A DNA stretch of 64,000 nt from an uncultured Acidimicrobiaceae bacterium (GTDB lineage: Bacteria; Actinomycetota; Acidimicrobiia; Acidimicrobiales; UBA10347), in contig CAJJAG010000005.1 of assembly GCA_905182135.1 (NCBI GenBank), positions 1 to 64,000 on the forward strand. Reading direction: 5' to 3'. The position numbers and the translations under genes were made by a program. Position 1 is the stretch's first letter. Every line of letters begins with the position of its first letter. Of this stretch, positions 35,203 to 44,475 are shown one piece after another. The notes under the pieces were generated by a model. That model had not been told where the DNA came from. It worked only from the letters and a program-made list of their open reading frames with translations, and searched no databases.

Positions 35203-38200
35203 TTACGGTCGGAACTCCAGCGGACGTGGACCCAAGTTTGTAGGCAGATTGACTAGTCGATAGGCCGTAGGTAGCCATTCACAGATCAATCGGCGGGTAT
35301 CGCGCGGGTCAACCATCTCTTCAAGCTCAAATCGGTTGAGCGGGCCAATCGGCCCACGTGCACTCTCGATGCGAGCGTTCAATTCAGCCCGCAATGCAGC
35401 GGGATCATCGGCCTCGGCCAATTGCCGCTTGTAGGCCGCTTCGATGCCGCCCTCTGGAGGAATACCACCAGTATCGGCGGCTGGCCATGCAATCCGCATG
35501 GTGGCATTGGACCTGGGAGTCGCATAGTTATTGCCGGCGACACCGAAGCTGCGCCGCATCAGCACACTGAACATAGGCACGGTCGACTGAGCGGCCGCAA
35601 CCATCCAGGTCGCACCCTTGCGGATCGTGCCGTTGATCTCGTGTTCGATGCCCACAGCGAAACCGGGATTGTCGACCAGATTAAGAACCGGTACATGGAA
35701 CAAGTCGCATAGATCCAAGTGGCGGGTTAGTTTGTCGCACCCGTCGGCGGTCAGGGCGCCACCATTTATATGGCGGCTGTCTGAGGCGACAATCCCCATG
35801 GGGTAACCGTTGAATCGGGCAAACCCAACGACTTGATCGCTGCCCCAGAGTGCGCCAATTTCAAAGAACGAACCCTTGTCAGCCAGCAACGCGATGGCCC
35901 GTCGAATATCGAACGTGGTGGTGCGGTTACGAGGGACGATCGTGAACAACTCTTCGTCTCGACGGTCCGCCGGGTCAGAGGTCGACGACGAAAGCACCGT
36001 TGGTGCTTCATACACACTCGATGGTAGGTACGACAGGAACTGGCGCGTCATGGCAACAGCCTCTTGCTCGCTCTCGGCCAGATTGTCAACCGAACCGTTC
36101 CGGCAATGGATACGCCAGTCGCCCAGGTCTTCTTTCGTCACGTCGTAACCCATGGCATGGCTGACAACAGGAGGACCAGCGACGAATAGCTGGGCGGTGT
36201 CTCGGACCATGACCGAAAAATGGCCAAGCACGGCTTTAGCTGCGCCTAAGCCAACAACACTGCCGAGCAGCATGTTGACGACCGGCACAGTAGCGAGTTG
36301 GCGGGCGTACATAGAGCTACCTAGATGGCCAGGCAGGAATGAGCCTCCGCCGCCCGAGACGCGAGGCCGGCCAGCCTTGATTGCACCACTGGATTCTTTG
36401 GCAGCGCTATCGCCAGTTTCTTTCTGCTTCGGCACCATGCTTGCCACGCTGCCACCACCGCTGGATCCGTCTAGCAAGCGAATTGACGGCATCTGCAACT
36501 CGATCGAAAGTCGATCGAGATAAGTACTTTTTGCCCCGATTGCCCCATCGCTGTGACCACCACGTGAAGTGAAGTCGTCGGCGCAGACGATCGACGGGCG
36601 TGCCTCGATCATGCCGTGGCCGCCAACCATGTTCGCCGGCGTGAATGCGTCGATATCTCCAAACTCGTTATAGGACGCAAAGCCAGCGATGCTGCCGATC
36701 TCGCGGAACGACCCGTCATCGAGAAGTAGATCAATACGTTCGCGACATGTGAGCTTGTTGCGGTTGCGCTGGCGAACCACACCAGGGTCAGCCGAGCCCG
36801 GAGCCAATCGCTCATGAGCGAGCTTCTCAAGCATCGCTACATCGTCGAGCGTTGGCCCCCATGTGTTCTCGCCACGAGGAGCTGTGGCAACTGCGCCATC
36901 GGCACTGGGCGCAATCACGGCCAGCACATCGCCAGCAATGACGGGATCGCCTTCGCCGACAGCGGCGAGTTGGGTGACAACACCGGAACATGGTGCGGTA
37001 ACCAGCGTTTCCATCTTCATGGCAGTCACTACGAGCAACGTGTCGCCGACGGTGACATCGTCACCAACAGCCACGTTGACCTCGATCACTGCGCCGACGA
37101 GAGGAGACTCAACAGCCTGCTCACCTTCCTCCAGAGGCAACGATCGAGTAGGCGCCGCTGGACCCGGCGCACCCGCTGATGCTGGCTGTCCAACCTGTGA
37201 CTCGAGCATCACAATCATTGGACTAGCCACCGCAGCCGCAGCAGTCAGCCCTGGTTCGTTCGCCAACAAGGTTGTACGGGCGTCGCCAGAACGAACAGCA
37301 TCATGAGCCAAGATTGCATTGAGCTGACCCAAGTTGGTGGCCAACCCGCCAATGTGAAATCGGTGCACAGCTCGGCGGGCGTTGTCGATTGCAGCCTCGT
37401 GTGTTCCACCATTGGTGGTCACGATGACCTTTGCGAGCAGCGGGTCGAACTGGGGTGGTGGGCTCCACCCGGCGTACCCGGCGCCATCGACGCGAACGCC
37501 CGGGCCTGATGGTTCGCGGTACCCCGTGATCGTGCCGGTGCCTGTTGCGACAACGCGGGCTTGAACCGACCAGCCTCGCGGCTCGCCCACCGCGGCCTGA
37601 TCGCCTAATCCAAGTGACGCGAGCGATTCGCCCATGGCAACCCGAAACTGGACCTGCACTAAGTCAGTGCCCATCACCTGCTCGGTAATGGTGTGCTCAA
37701 CCTGGATCCTGGGGTTGCATTCGATGAAGAAGTAGTCGCCGGTCGAAGGCTCAATCAGAAACTCGACCGTTCCTGCATTGCAATAGTTCGCTCCAGAGAC
37801 GAGCGTCAACGCATCAGCCAGGATCTGTGCTCGTAGGGCTGGGTCCAGGTTCGCGGCTGGTGCGATCTCGATCACCTTTTGGTTACGCAGTTGCACAGAA
37901 CAGTCGCGTTCAAAAAAGTGGACGACAGCGCCGGTGTTATCTGCCATAACCTGGACCTCGATATGTCGAGGGTCCACAACTAGGCGTTCGAGAAATACCG
38001 AGCCATCACCGAATGCGGCACGGGCCTCGCTTTGGCAGCGTTCAAATGCATCGGCGAGTTGGCCTGGTTCCATGACCGCTCGCATACCGCGTCCACCACC
38101 GCCGGCGGCGGCCTTCAGCATCACGGGATAACCAATCGACTCTGCTGCCGCAATGGCATCGTCTGTTGTGGGAACCGCTGTTGGGCTTCCTGGAACAGTT

Positions 38201-38586
38201 GGGATATTGAGCTGGGCAGCCAGAGCGCGCGCTTGGAGCTTGTCGCCGAAAAGGTCCAATGCCTCAGGGCTCGGCCCGACGAAGGTCATGCCAGCCGCAG
38301 CGCAGCGACGTGCAAACTCGGCGTTCTCGGACAGGAAGCCATAACCAGGGTGCACCGCGTCACAGCCAGCGTCGACACCGGCTTGGATAACCGCATCGAT
38401 ATCTAGGTATGCAGCGACCGGGTCACCTGCTGCTGGAAGCATCACGGTCGTTGTTGCGACGGTGGTGTGTAGCGCGGCGGCATCGGCTGGCGGAGCGATT
38501 GCTACCGTCTCGATCCCTAACGCTGCAGCAGCGTGTGCGATACGCACAGCGATCTCGCCGCGGTTGGCTATAAGAACTCGTTCCAT
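35203..38586 (-). CDS. Single-chain biotin-dependent acyl-CoA carboxylase (BC-BCCP-CT)
   Basis: This 1127-residue enzyme has all parts of a carboxylase in one chain. A biotin carboxylase starts MERVLIANRGEIAVRIAH and has HPGYGFLSEN and the EHTITE segment. A biotinyl domain carries the biotin Lys524 in TAMKMETL. A C-terminal carboxyltransferase of the PccB/AccD type starts around ERLAPGSADPGVVRQRNRNK and contains NPGFAVGIEHE. Most actinobacteria split these between AccA and AccD chains. Single-chain long-chain acyl-CoA carboxylases are known in some mycobacteria. The reaction would be ATP- and biotin-dependent carboxylation of an acyl-CoA. The ATG at 38586 is preceded by aggggaag. Confidence 0.92.
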   Translation of the reverse strand: MERVLIANRGEIAVRIAHAAAALGIETVAIAPPADAAALHTTVATTTVMLPAAGDPVAAYLDIDAVIQAGVDAGCDAVHPGYGFLSENAEFARRCAAAGMTFVGPSPEALDLFGDKLQARALAAQLNIPTVPGSPTAVPTTDDAIAAAESIGYPVMLKAAAGGGGRGMRAVMEPGQLADAFERCQSEARAAFGDGSVFLERLVVDPRHIEVQVMADNTGAVVHFFERDCSVQLRNQKVIEIAPAANLDPALRAQILADALTLVSGANYCNAGTVEFLIEPSTGDYFFIECNPRIQVEHTITEQVMGTDLVQVQFRVAMGESLASLGLGDQAAVGEPRGWSVQARVVATGTGTITGYREPSGPGVRVDGAGYAGWSPPPQFDPLLAKVIVTTNGGTHEAAIDNARRAVHRFHIGGLATNLGQLNAILAHDAVRSGDARTTLLANEPGLTAAAAVASPMIVMLESQVGQPASAGAPGPAAPTRSLPLEEGEQAVESPLVGAVIEVNVAVGDDVTVGDTLLVVTAMKMETLVTAPCSGVVTQLAAVGEGDPVIAGDVLAVIAPSADGAVATAPRGENTWGPTLDDVAMLEKLAHERLAPGSADPGVVRQRNRNKLTCRERIDLLLDDGSFREIGSIAGFASYNEFGDIDAFTPANMVGGHGMIEARPSIVCADDFTSRGGHSDGAIGAKSTYLDRLSIELQMPSIRLLDGSSGGGSVASMVPKQKETGDSAAKESSGAIKAGRPRVSGGGGSFLPGHLGSSMYARQLATVPVVNMLLGSVVGLGAAKAVLGHFSVMVRDTAQLFVAGPPVVSHAMGYDVTKEDLGDWRIHCRNGSVDNLAESEQEAVAMTRQFLSYLPSSVYEAPTVLSSSTSDPADRRDEELFTIVPRNRTTTFDIRRAIALLADKGSFFEIGALWGSDQVVGFARFNGYPMGIVASDSRHINGGALTADGCDKLTRHLDLCDLFHVPVLNLVDNPGFAVGIEHEINGTIRKGATWMVAAAQSTVPMFSVLMRRSFGVAGNNYATPRSNATMRIAWPAADTGGIPPEGGIEAAYKRQLAEADDPAALRAELNARIESARGPIGPLNRFELEEMVDPRDTRRLICEWLPTAYRLVNLPTNLGPRPLEFRP

Positions 38587-38712
38587 GGTCTTCCCCTGAA
38601 GATGTTTCAATGCAAAGATTGCCCTCCAGCGGCGTCATTACCAAAACGATGCGAGCTGAGAGGTCGCGACAGCGGTGCGCCAGCAGGTGTCGCAGCTTGT
38701 TAACGTCACCGG

Positions 38713-39639
38713 ATGCGTAAGTTCCTGATCGACACCGATACCGCTAGTGACGATGCTGTTGCCATGTGCATGGCGTTGCAGCATCCTGACATCGACGTCG
38801 TCGGTTTCACCGTTGTTGCCGGAAATGTGCCACTGGACCAAGCGGTCCAAAATGCCCTTTACACCGTTGAGTTGTGCGGCGCGAACACGCCAGTAATCGC
38901 AGGGGCTGGGGCGCCGCTTGTACGCGATCTAGAGACGGCTGAGAACGTCCATGGTCAAGACGGTCTTGGCGATATTGGACTAGATCTGCAAGGTCGCACA
39001 CCGACGCCCGGATGGGCCCCTCAGTTCATTGTGGACACCATTCGAGAGAATCCCGGCGAAATCACCCTGGTCGCCATTGGCCCGCTTACCAACCTGGCTA
39101 TCGCCTTGCTGTGGGCACCCGATATTGCCGACAAGGTTGAGCGGGTCGTCATTATGGGTGGCACAGGCGAACACGGCCCCGGCAATATTTCACCCACCGC
39201 CGAGTTCAATTTTTGGGTCGACCCTGAGGCCGTTCGGGTCGTACTGCGCTCGGGTATGCCAATCGAACTCGTTGGCTGGGACATCTCGATTGCATCAGCA
39301 GTCGTCACGGAAACTCGCCGAGCAGAGATGCGTGCTCTCGGCAGCGAACTGGCCGACTTCAGCATCGATATCCAGGCAACTCTGCAGGCATTTGCCTTTG
39401 AAGAGACCAGGCTCGAAGGCCCCGACTTCCCCGATCCGATCGCGTTGGCACATGCCATTGATCCGGCACCAGCAACGACAGAGTTCTTAGGCGTTGATAT
39501 CGCGATCGGCCCGGACCCGATGCGAGGGACGCTCATCGTGGACCACTACGGCTTTGCGCAGATGAAACCGAACGTAACGATCGTGACCCATTATCCCGAA
39601 GACCACTTCTTCGCGATGCTGTACGAATTGCTCAGCTAA
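38713..39639 (+). CDS. Nucleoside hydrolase (inosine-uridine preferring type)
   Basis: The 308-residue protein begins MRKFLIDTDTASDDAVAMCM, the calcium-binding DxDxxxDD signature of nucleoside hydrolases, which cleave the N-glycosidic bond of ribonucleosides. Other landmarks are ENVHGQDGLGD and ISPTAEFNFWVDPEAVRVVL. It is probably involved in nucleoside salvage or degradation in the cytoplasm. It diverges from the carboxylase gene. The substrate preference is not certain. Confidence 0.9.
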   Translation: MRKFLIDTDTASDDAVAMCMALQHPDIDVVGFTVVAGNVPLDQAVQNALYTVELCGANTPVIAGAGAPLVRDLETAENVHGQDGLGDIGLDLQGRTPTPGWAPQFIVDTIRENPGEITLVAIGPLTNLAIALLWAPDIADKVERVVIMGGTGEHGPGNISPTAEFNFWVDPEAVRVVLRSGMPIELVGWDISIASAVVTETRRAEMRALGSELADFSIDIQATLQAFAFEETRLEGPDFPDPIALAHAIDPAPATTEFLGVDIAIGPDPMRGTLIVDHYGFAQMKPNVTIVTHYPEDHFFAMLYELLS

Positions 39640-39692
39640 GCCGAGCTGACACGTCAGCGAAACCATATGACTCGGCTGTAGGCCGACGAACC

Positions 39693-39726
39693 AACGCATG
39701 GAGCGCTACGAACGCATGGAGCGCTA
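39693..39726. repeat. 18-bp tandem duplication, about 1.9 units
   Basis: The unit aacgcatggagcgctacg at 39693-39710 is followed directly by a second copy that is intact to its 16th base (39726). It spans the last bases of the spacer between the nucleoside hydrolase and the convergent TauD-type gene. Confidence 0.9.
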
Positions 39727-40644
39727 GTCGAACAGTTGGGATTTCATTGCTTCGGCTTGTGGGCTCAGCTCAGCCGACGCATGGTTCACCGCAGATTCAG
39801 TCACGGGATCACCAGCAATTCTGGTGTGCCACATGCGTCGGGGCTCGTCCATCTTCCACGGGACACCGCGATGCATGACGCAGCGGTTATCCCAAATGAC
39901 GGCCTCGCCAGCGGTCCACTGATGCTGATAGGTGCGTGGCGGCTGGGACGCAGCCGCGTTCAGCTTGTCGATCAGGGCCGTTGAGTCGGCTTCGCTCATG
40001 CCAACAATGTTGTGGGCATGACGCCCAAGAAGCAGGTTGGTTCGACCAGTGACCGGATGGACCTTGGTCAATGGCCGAAGCGACACGTCCATGTCGTGAT
40101 AGCCATACAGCCCGTAGGAGCCGTCCTCCTTCATGGTCGGCAGCAGATTTGATCGGCCCATGCTGTAATACAGCGAGTGGTACGCCTGCTTGCCTTCGAG
40201 TAATTCTTTGGTGGCATCGTCGAGTGCGTCGTAGGCAGCCCGGGCATCTGTCCAGCCGGTGTCACCTCCGCTGGGCGGAACGATCTCGGCAGTGAACACA
40301 GCGCCCTTAGCTTGGACCGGCATATAGGTGCTGTCGAAGTGCCAGTCTTGGTTGCCCTTCAGCGACTTGACCAAATCGTTGTCTTCAGCTGAATGGACCG
40401 TGCCATCGCTGGTGATGTTGGAGATGGCGGCAGCGGTGAATTCAAGCTCACCGAACCGGCGGGCGAACGTGTCCTGTTCGTCTTTGGACAAGAACTGGCC
40501 GGGGAAGATCAGCAGACCATATTCAATCCACGCGTCGTACACATCGGCGAAGGACTCTTCGTCCAGTTCGCGAACGTCGAGATCGTGGACCCACGCCCCG
40601 AACGTCGTGTTTTCGATCGGCGAAATACGCAGCCTGGTTTTCAT
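39724..40644 (-). CDS. TauD/TfdA-family Fe(II)/2-oxoglutarate dioxygenase
   Basis: The 306-residue protein has the iron ligands His102-x-Asp104 in DWHFDSTY and the distal His in CVMHRGVPW. The later Arg in WHTRIAGDPV would bind 2-oxoglutarate. TauD/TfdA enzymes hydroxylate a wide range of substrates, releasing sulfite, chloride or similar groups; the target is unknown here. The ATG at 40644 follows a ggggtgg ribosome site. A 23-bp direct repeat in its upstream region could influence expression. A second TauD-type gene is at 46409. Confidence 0.88.
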   Translation of the reverse strand: MKTRLRISPIENTTFGAWVHDLDVRELDEESFADVYDAWIEYGLLIFPGQFLSKDEQDTFARRFGELEFTAAAISNITSDGTVHSAEDNDLVKSLKGNQDWHFDSTYMPVQAKGAVFTAEIVPPSGGDTGWTDARAAYDALDDATKELLEGKQAYHSLYYSMGRSNLLPTMKEDGSYGLYGYHDMDVSLRPLTKVHPVTGRTNLLLGRHAHNIVGMSEADSTALIDKLNAAASQPPRTYQHQWTAGEAVIWDNRCVMHRGVPWKMDEPRRMWHTRIAGDPVTESAVNHASAELSPQAEAMKSQLFD

Positions 40645-40667
40645 TACAACCACCCCAATCGAACAAT

Positions 40668-40713
40668 AGTCAATAGTTGAGCGAGAGCAAAGTCAATAGT
40701 TGAGCGAGAGCAA
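40668..40713. repeat. 23-bp perfect direct repeat upstream of the TauD-type gene
   Basis: Bases 40668-40690 and 40691-40713 are identical, each beginning agtcaatagtt. The repeat lies 24 bases before the TauD-type start, within its likely promoter or 5' leader. The whole spacer 40645-40948 holds no gene I can support, so the repeats are the only clear feature. They could be tandem operator sites or a plain duplication. Confidence 0.95.
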
Positions 40714-40948
40714 ATAGCAGTTTGGTTCGATAGGAAAACTTATTGCCACGGACGGCACGAATACGGGTGCTTCACCGTCACCGTCGACACCGCCTGTGCA
40801 TGACCACAGCAACGCTGCGAACGGTGCTCCGTGTATCGCCCTAGAACCGTGTGCCAGGCACTTCTGCTCGACAAGGTTGGCCGATTTAGGGCCGGATGCC
40901 TTCGACCTGCGCCGAATCGGCTCGCCACGCGAGCTTTGCCAAATGGCG

Positions 40949-43189
40949 CTAGTTCGGGGGTTCAGTGACGATGATGCCATCAGCCGCCAGGGTAACAATT
41001 TCGGTGCGGCTGAATCCAGCTGCATGTAACACGGCATCGTTATGTTCGCCCAAGGTCGGTGCCGGCATGAGCGAACGAATCGGCGTGGCCGACATTGCGA
41101 TCGGAGTGAGGAGGACGGTGAATGGTCCGACCTCGGGCTGATCGACGGTGCCCCAGCTAGATCGAGATTGCAAATGTGGATCCTGCGCCAGGTCAGGCGC
41201 CTTGGCAACCTTGGATGCAGCAAGACCATGTGCCTGTAACAGGATCGCAAGCTCATTAGCGTCATGTTCACTGGTGACTGCAGAAAAAGCTAAGTCGAAC
41301 GCATCATGGTCAAAGGGTGCGTCTGCTTCGAGGCCCAGATCAAGCAGGTCGCACAACGAGACAAGCGCAGCCTGGTCGATGATGGAGACCGCAATCCATT
41401 CGTCATCGCCAATGCAGCGGTAGATGCCTTGGGCCAGGTACTGGTCATCTCGATTACCGTTGGGTCGAAAGGGCCCATCGATTTGTGCTTCGAGGATTCG
41501 GTCACCGATTGCAGCCACGGTCGACTCGAATTGGGCCGCCTCGATCGTGGCGCCGCCGGTGCCGTGGGTCAGGCCACTCCAAAGCTGGCTGAGTACGGCC
41601 GATGTTGCGTGAAGGCCAGCGATCGGGTCAGGCCAGGCAATGCCGCCCTTCCATGGTGTCTGATCTGCGTACCCAATCAACGAGGACAGCCCGGCGTGCG
41701 AATCAACCGAGGATCCGTAGGCAAGCCAATGCTCGGCGGGGCCGCTTCGCCCGTACCCGGGCATGGTCAAATAGAGGAGATCCGGATTGAGCTCATGCAG
41801 CCGAACTTCGTCGAACCCAAGCTGGGGCATGACTCTGCTACTGAAATTCTCGAGCAGTACATGGAAGTCGGGTACAAGTCGTGCCAGCACGTCCTGGCCT
41901 ACATCAGTCTGCAGATCGAGCGCCAAGGATCGTTTGCCCAAGGCGTATTTCACGAAATGGGTGTTGCGGTTCCATTGACGTTCGCCCGGATCGTCGTTGG
42001 GGAAAAACCGGGTTGCTTCGACCAATGACGGAGGGACGCTCTGGGGGCCGCGGTGCCATGGGGCCTCGATCCATATGACATCGGCGCCTAGGTCGCTCAG
42101 AATGCGTCCACACATCGGTCCAGCCCAGACGCGAGCCAGGTCGAGCACACGCAGACCTGCAAGCGGACCATCGGTTACCGAACCCGGTTGCCAGGATGTT
42201 CCGTTGCCACCGGGCTGCTCGTGGCTTACCTGGAATGGCGGGCCAGGAACAGAGTGCGCTCGATCGGAGGCGAGTGGCTCAAAGAATGAGCGGTCGACCA
42301 ACTGCGGGTCCTCGAGTAACTCGAGCGGGTCGAGCAGCGGCGCTGCTGGGATCCTCATAGCCTGAAAAAGGTCAACGACCTCGGTGACGGGACGAGTGCT
42401 CAGCCACTCGTTGAGCGGCTCATCGAGCACCGCTGGGTATCGCTGGAAGTCCATGACCGAGTCGATATCGGGTCGATCGAGCAGCTCAAGTAGCCCGGTG
42501 ACGGCCAACAATCCTTCGACCTGGGGCCCGGTCACCGCAGTGATCGAGATCCAACCGTCGTTGCAACGGTATGGCCCGTTGGGTTGGCCCTGGCCGGTGT
42601 AGCGATTTCCCATCCGACAGAAAACATCGCCAGTCATGAACCAACGCAAGAGCGTGACTTGGTGCAGCGCTGCCATTACTTGGACATGCGAGATCTCGAC
42701 TGTTTGGCCATGGCCAAGCCGGTCGCGAGCCAGCAAAGCCGCCATGGTCCCAACAAAGCCATATAACCCTGCCGCTACCGCTGGCTGATCGGGCGGCCCC
42801 CGGAGCGGCTCGCGTTCAGGATCGCCGTACAGATAGGCATGGCCGCTTGCGGCGTAATCGGTCAGGTCGGTGCCAAGCCAGCTGGCATGATCCCCTGACA
42901 TGCCGAACGGACTGATCTGGAGGCGCACCAGGTGAGGGGCATCGAGCACACGGGGAGTGAGGGGTCGAGGTGCTGCGCTTTCGATGACAACGTCGACCGT
43001 TGCGAGGTCGATGTCGTCGATAGCCACGGGTTGAGCATTCGCGTACAGGTATGACTGCTTGTGGGGGCCGAGGTTGCTCTGGCCAACGATCATGACGTGA
43101 GCACCGCCGTCGGCAAACATCTTGGCGCAATACGCACCGGCCATCGACCCAGCGAATACCACAACAACAAGATTCCGCAGCGGCTTCAT
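40949..43189 (-). CDS. Two-domain CaiB/BaiF CoA-transferase
   Basis: The 746-residue protein contains two class III CoA-transferase modules in tandem, where usual family members have one module of about 400 residues. The first (residues 1 to about 330) starts LRNLVVVVFAGSMAGAYCAK and has GTDLTDYAASGHAYL. The second starts GLRVLDLARVWAGPMCGRIL and has the ALDL and ENFSSRVMPQLG signatures and SVDSHAGLSSL. Each has an Asp near the expected catalytic position. The enzyme would move CoA between carboxylic acids. Its start overlaps the EamA gene stop by ATGA, so the two are translationally coupled. Confidence 0.88.
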   Translation of the reverse strand: MKPLRNLVVVVFAGSMAGAYCAKMFADGGAHVMIVGQSNLGPHKQSYLYANAQPVAIDDIDLATVDVVIESAAPRPLTPRVLDAPHLVRLQISPFGMSGDHASWLGTDLTDYAASGHAYLYGDPEREPLRGPPDQPAVAAGLYGFVGTMAALLARDRLGHGQTVEISHVQVMAALHQVTLLRWFMTGDVFCRMGNRYTGQGQPNGPYRCNDGWISITAVTGPQVEGLLAVTGLLELLDRPDIDSVMDFQRYPAVLDEPLNEWLSTRPVTEVVDLFQAMRIPAAPLLDPLELLEDPQLVDRSFFEPLASDRAHSVPGPPFQVSHEQPGGNGTSWQPGSVTDGPLAGLRVLDLARVWAGPMCGRILSDLGADVIWIEAPWHRGPQSVPPSLVEATRFFPNDDPGERQWNRNTHFVKYALGKRSLALDLQTDVGQDVLARLVPDFHVLLENFSSRVMPQLGFDEVRLHELNPDLLYLTMPGYGRSGPAEHWLAYGSSVDSHAGLSSLIGYADQTPWKGGIAWPDPIAGLHATSAVLSQLWSGLTHGTGGATIEAAQFESTVAAIGDRILEAQIDGPFRPNGNRDDQYLAQGIYRCIGDDEWIAVSIIDQAALVSLCDLLDLGLEADAPFDHDAFDLAFSAVTSEHDANELAILLQAHGLAASKVAKAPDLAQDPHLQSRSSWGTVDQPEVGPFTVLLTPIAMSATPIRSLMPAPTLGEHNDAVLHAAGFSRTEIVTLAADGIIVTEPPN

Positions 43190-44082
43190 GGTTTAGGTGC
43201 GGCCGTTGCTTGGCGGGTGTTAGCCGTGACCAGCAGGTACACGCCACCAATGATCAGGACACCGCCCGCTACTTCGGCGATGCCGAGTCGCTCGTTACGA
43301 ATAAGCCATCCGAAGAACACGCCGAACAATGGAATCATGTAAGCCGTTGAGGCTGCCTGGGTCGGTGTGGCCTGGCGAACGACGGTCGCGAGTAGAGCGA
43401 ATGTCACGGCGTTCGCGGGGATGGCTGCGTAAAGAAGCGGAGCGAACAGGCCGATGGTCCACTCGGTGTCTGCGGTGCCTTCGACCAAGAGAGCAAACGG
43501 GATCAGGCACAGCGCTGACATGTAGAGCTGCACACCAACGAGCATGATTGGACTGACGTTGGTCATGTCCTGCCACTTCATGTAAACGTTGCCGAACGCC
43601 CATGCCACCGCGGCGATCAGCAAGCTCAGAATACCGATCGCGGCCGAACCGCCTCCGAGCGACGGTGCCGCCAACAGCAGGGTGCCAGCGAACCCCACGG
43701 CCAAGCCAGAGGCCGCTAACCGGCTAACCCGTGTCTTCATGAGTGCGAGGGCAAGCACCGCTGTAAACAATGGCATGGTGCTTGCAATCAGCGAAGCAAC
43801 ACCTGCTGACACCCGGCTGACGCCAAAGACTAAGAACCCGCTGGAGACCGTTGTGATGCTGAATGACACGATGAAAATGTGCAGCAGGTCGCGTTTGTTC
43901 GTGGGGAATGTCTCGCCTCGCAAAAATGCGAAGCCAAGTAAGAACGTGCCGCCGATGACGGTGCGCATACCTGCGATAAGCAGTGGCGTCGAATGATCGA
44001 GCGCGAATTTGAGTGCGGTGAAATTACCACCGATTAAAACGGCGACAAGTACAACGACGGCCAGTACTTTTTTAGAACTCAT
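43186..44082 (-). CDS. EamA/DMT-family transporter
   Basis: The 298-residue polytopic membrane protein has about ten hydrophobic segments, beginning VLAVVVLVAVLIGGNFTAL, and two EamA repeats. The C-terminal repeat starts at AIGILSLLIAAVAWAFGNVY. DMT transporters move metabolites such as amino acids or organic anions across the inner membrane. The stop overlaps the CoA-transferase ATG, and the start follows the NIPSNAP stop by ten bases, so it may bring in the substrate handled by these enzymes. Direction and cargo are unknown. Confidence 0.87.
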   Translation of the reverse strand: MSSKKVLAVVVLVAVLIGGNFTALKFALDHSTPLLIAGMRTVIGGTFLLGFAFLRGETFPTNKRDLLHIFIVSFSITTVSSGFLVFGVSRVSAGVASLIASTMPLFTAVLALALMKTRVSRLAASGLAVGFAGTLLLAAPSLGGGSAAIGILSLLIAAVAWAFGNVYMKWQDMTNVSPIMLVGVQLYMSALCLIPFALLVEGTADTEWTIGLFAPLLYAAIPANAVTFALLATVVRQATPTQAASTAYMIPLFGVFFGWLIRNERLGIAEVAGGVLIIGGVYLLVTANTRQATAAPKP

Positions 44083-44092
44083 TGGACGTGGC

Positions 44093-44416
44093 TCAGGGTC
44101 GTGGTCCCCACGGCGCTGGATTCAGCAGTTGCACGTCTTGGGCAGAGATGCAGGATCGAATCTGGACGGCAAACTTCATGAAGTCGTCGTCGGCGAAGAG
44201 TCCGGACCAAAATGCTCGTCGGTCGGCGTCGTCGTCGAAGCGCCACATATGCACGAGTTGATGTAGCCGTCCGGTGTCAGAGGTGAAGTAACCGACCAGA
44301 TGCTCGGCGTAGCCACCAGCGACCAGGATAGGCCAGCCCTCTTCTTTGTATAGCCGAATGACTTCGGGCATCTGCCCAACAACGATGTCGTAGGTGCGCT
44401 TCTCGTAAATCGGCAT
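44093..44416 (-). CDS. NIPSNAP-family protein
   Basis: The 107-residue protein matches the small NIPSNAP alpha+beta barrel: MPIYEKRTYDIVVGQMPE, LVGYFTSDTGRLHQLVHMW and RAFWSGLFADDDF. Its biochemical role is not established; in bacterial operons NIPSNAP proteins often sit with degradation genes. It is the first gene of a three-gene transcript (NIPSNAP, EamA, CoA-transferase). The ribosome site aagtagg lies within an 11-base inverted repeat shared with the divergent amidohydrolase gene. Confidence 0.87.
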   Translation of the reverse strand: MPIYEKRTYDIVVGQMPEVIRLYKEEGWPILVAGGYAEHLVGYFTSDTGRLHQLVHMWRFDDDADRRAFWSGLFADDDFMKFAVQIRSCISAQDVQLLNPAPWGPRP

Positions 44417-44421
44417 GACTT

Positions 44422-44469
44422 GAACCTACTTGGCGGCCTGTCTGCCAACCCTTATCGGCAAGTAGGTTC
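44422..44469. promoter_or_regulatory. 11-bp perfect inverted repeat between divergent start codons
   Basis: The left arm gaacctacttg (44422-44432) and the right arm caagtaggttc (44459-44469) are perfect inverted copies with a 26-base spacer. The arms end 5 and 6 bases from the NIPSNAP and amidohydrolase start codons. Each therefore supplies the same ribosome-site-like aagtagg for its own gene. Protein-mediated or RNA-level coordination is possible. Confidence 0.6.
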
Positions 44470-44475
44470 GCGAGT

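Noticed and set aside
40693-41271. 192-codon minus-strand frame in the spacer before the CoA-transferase
   Set aside because: It overlaps the CoA-transferase gene in another frame and has no conserved features.
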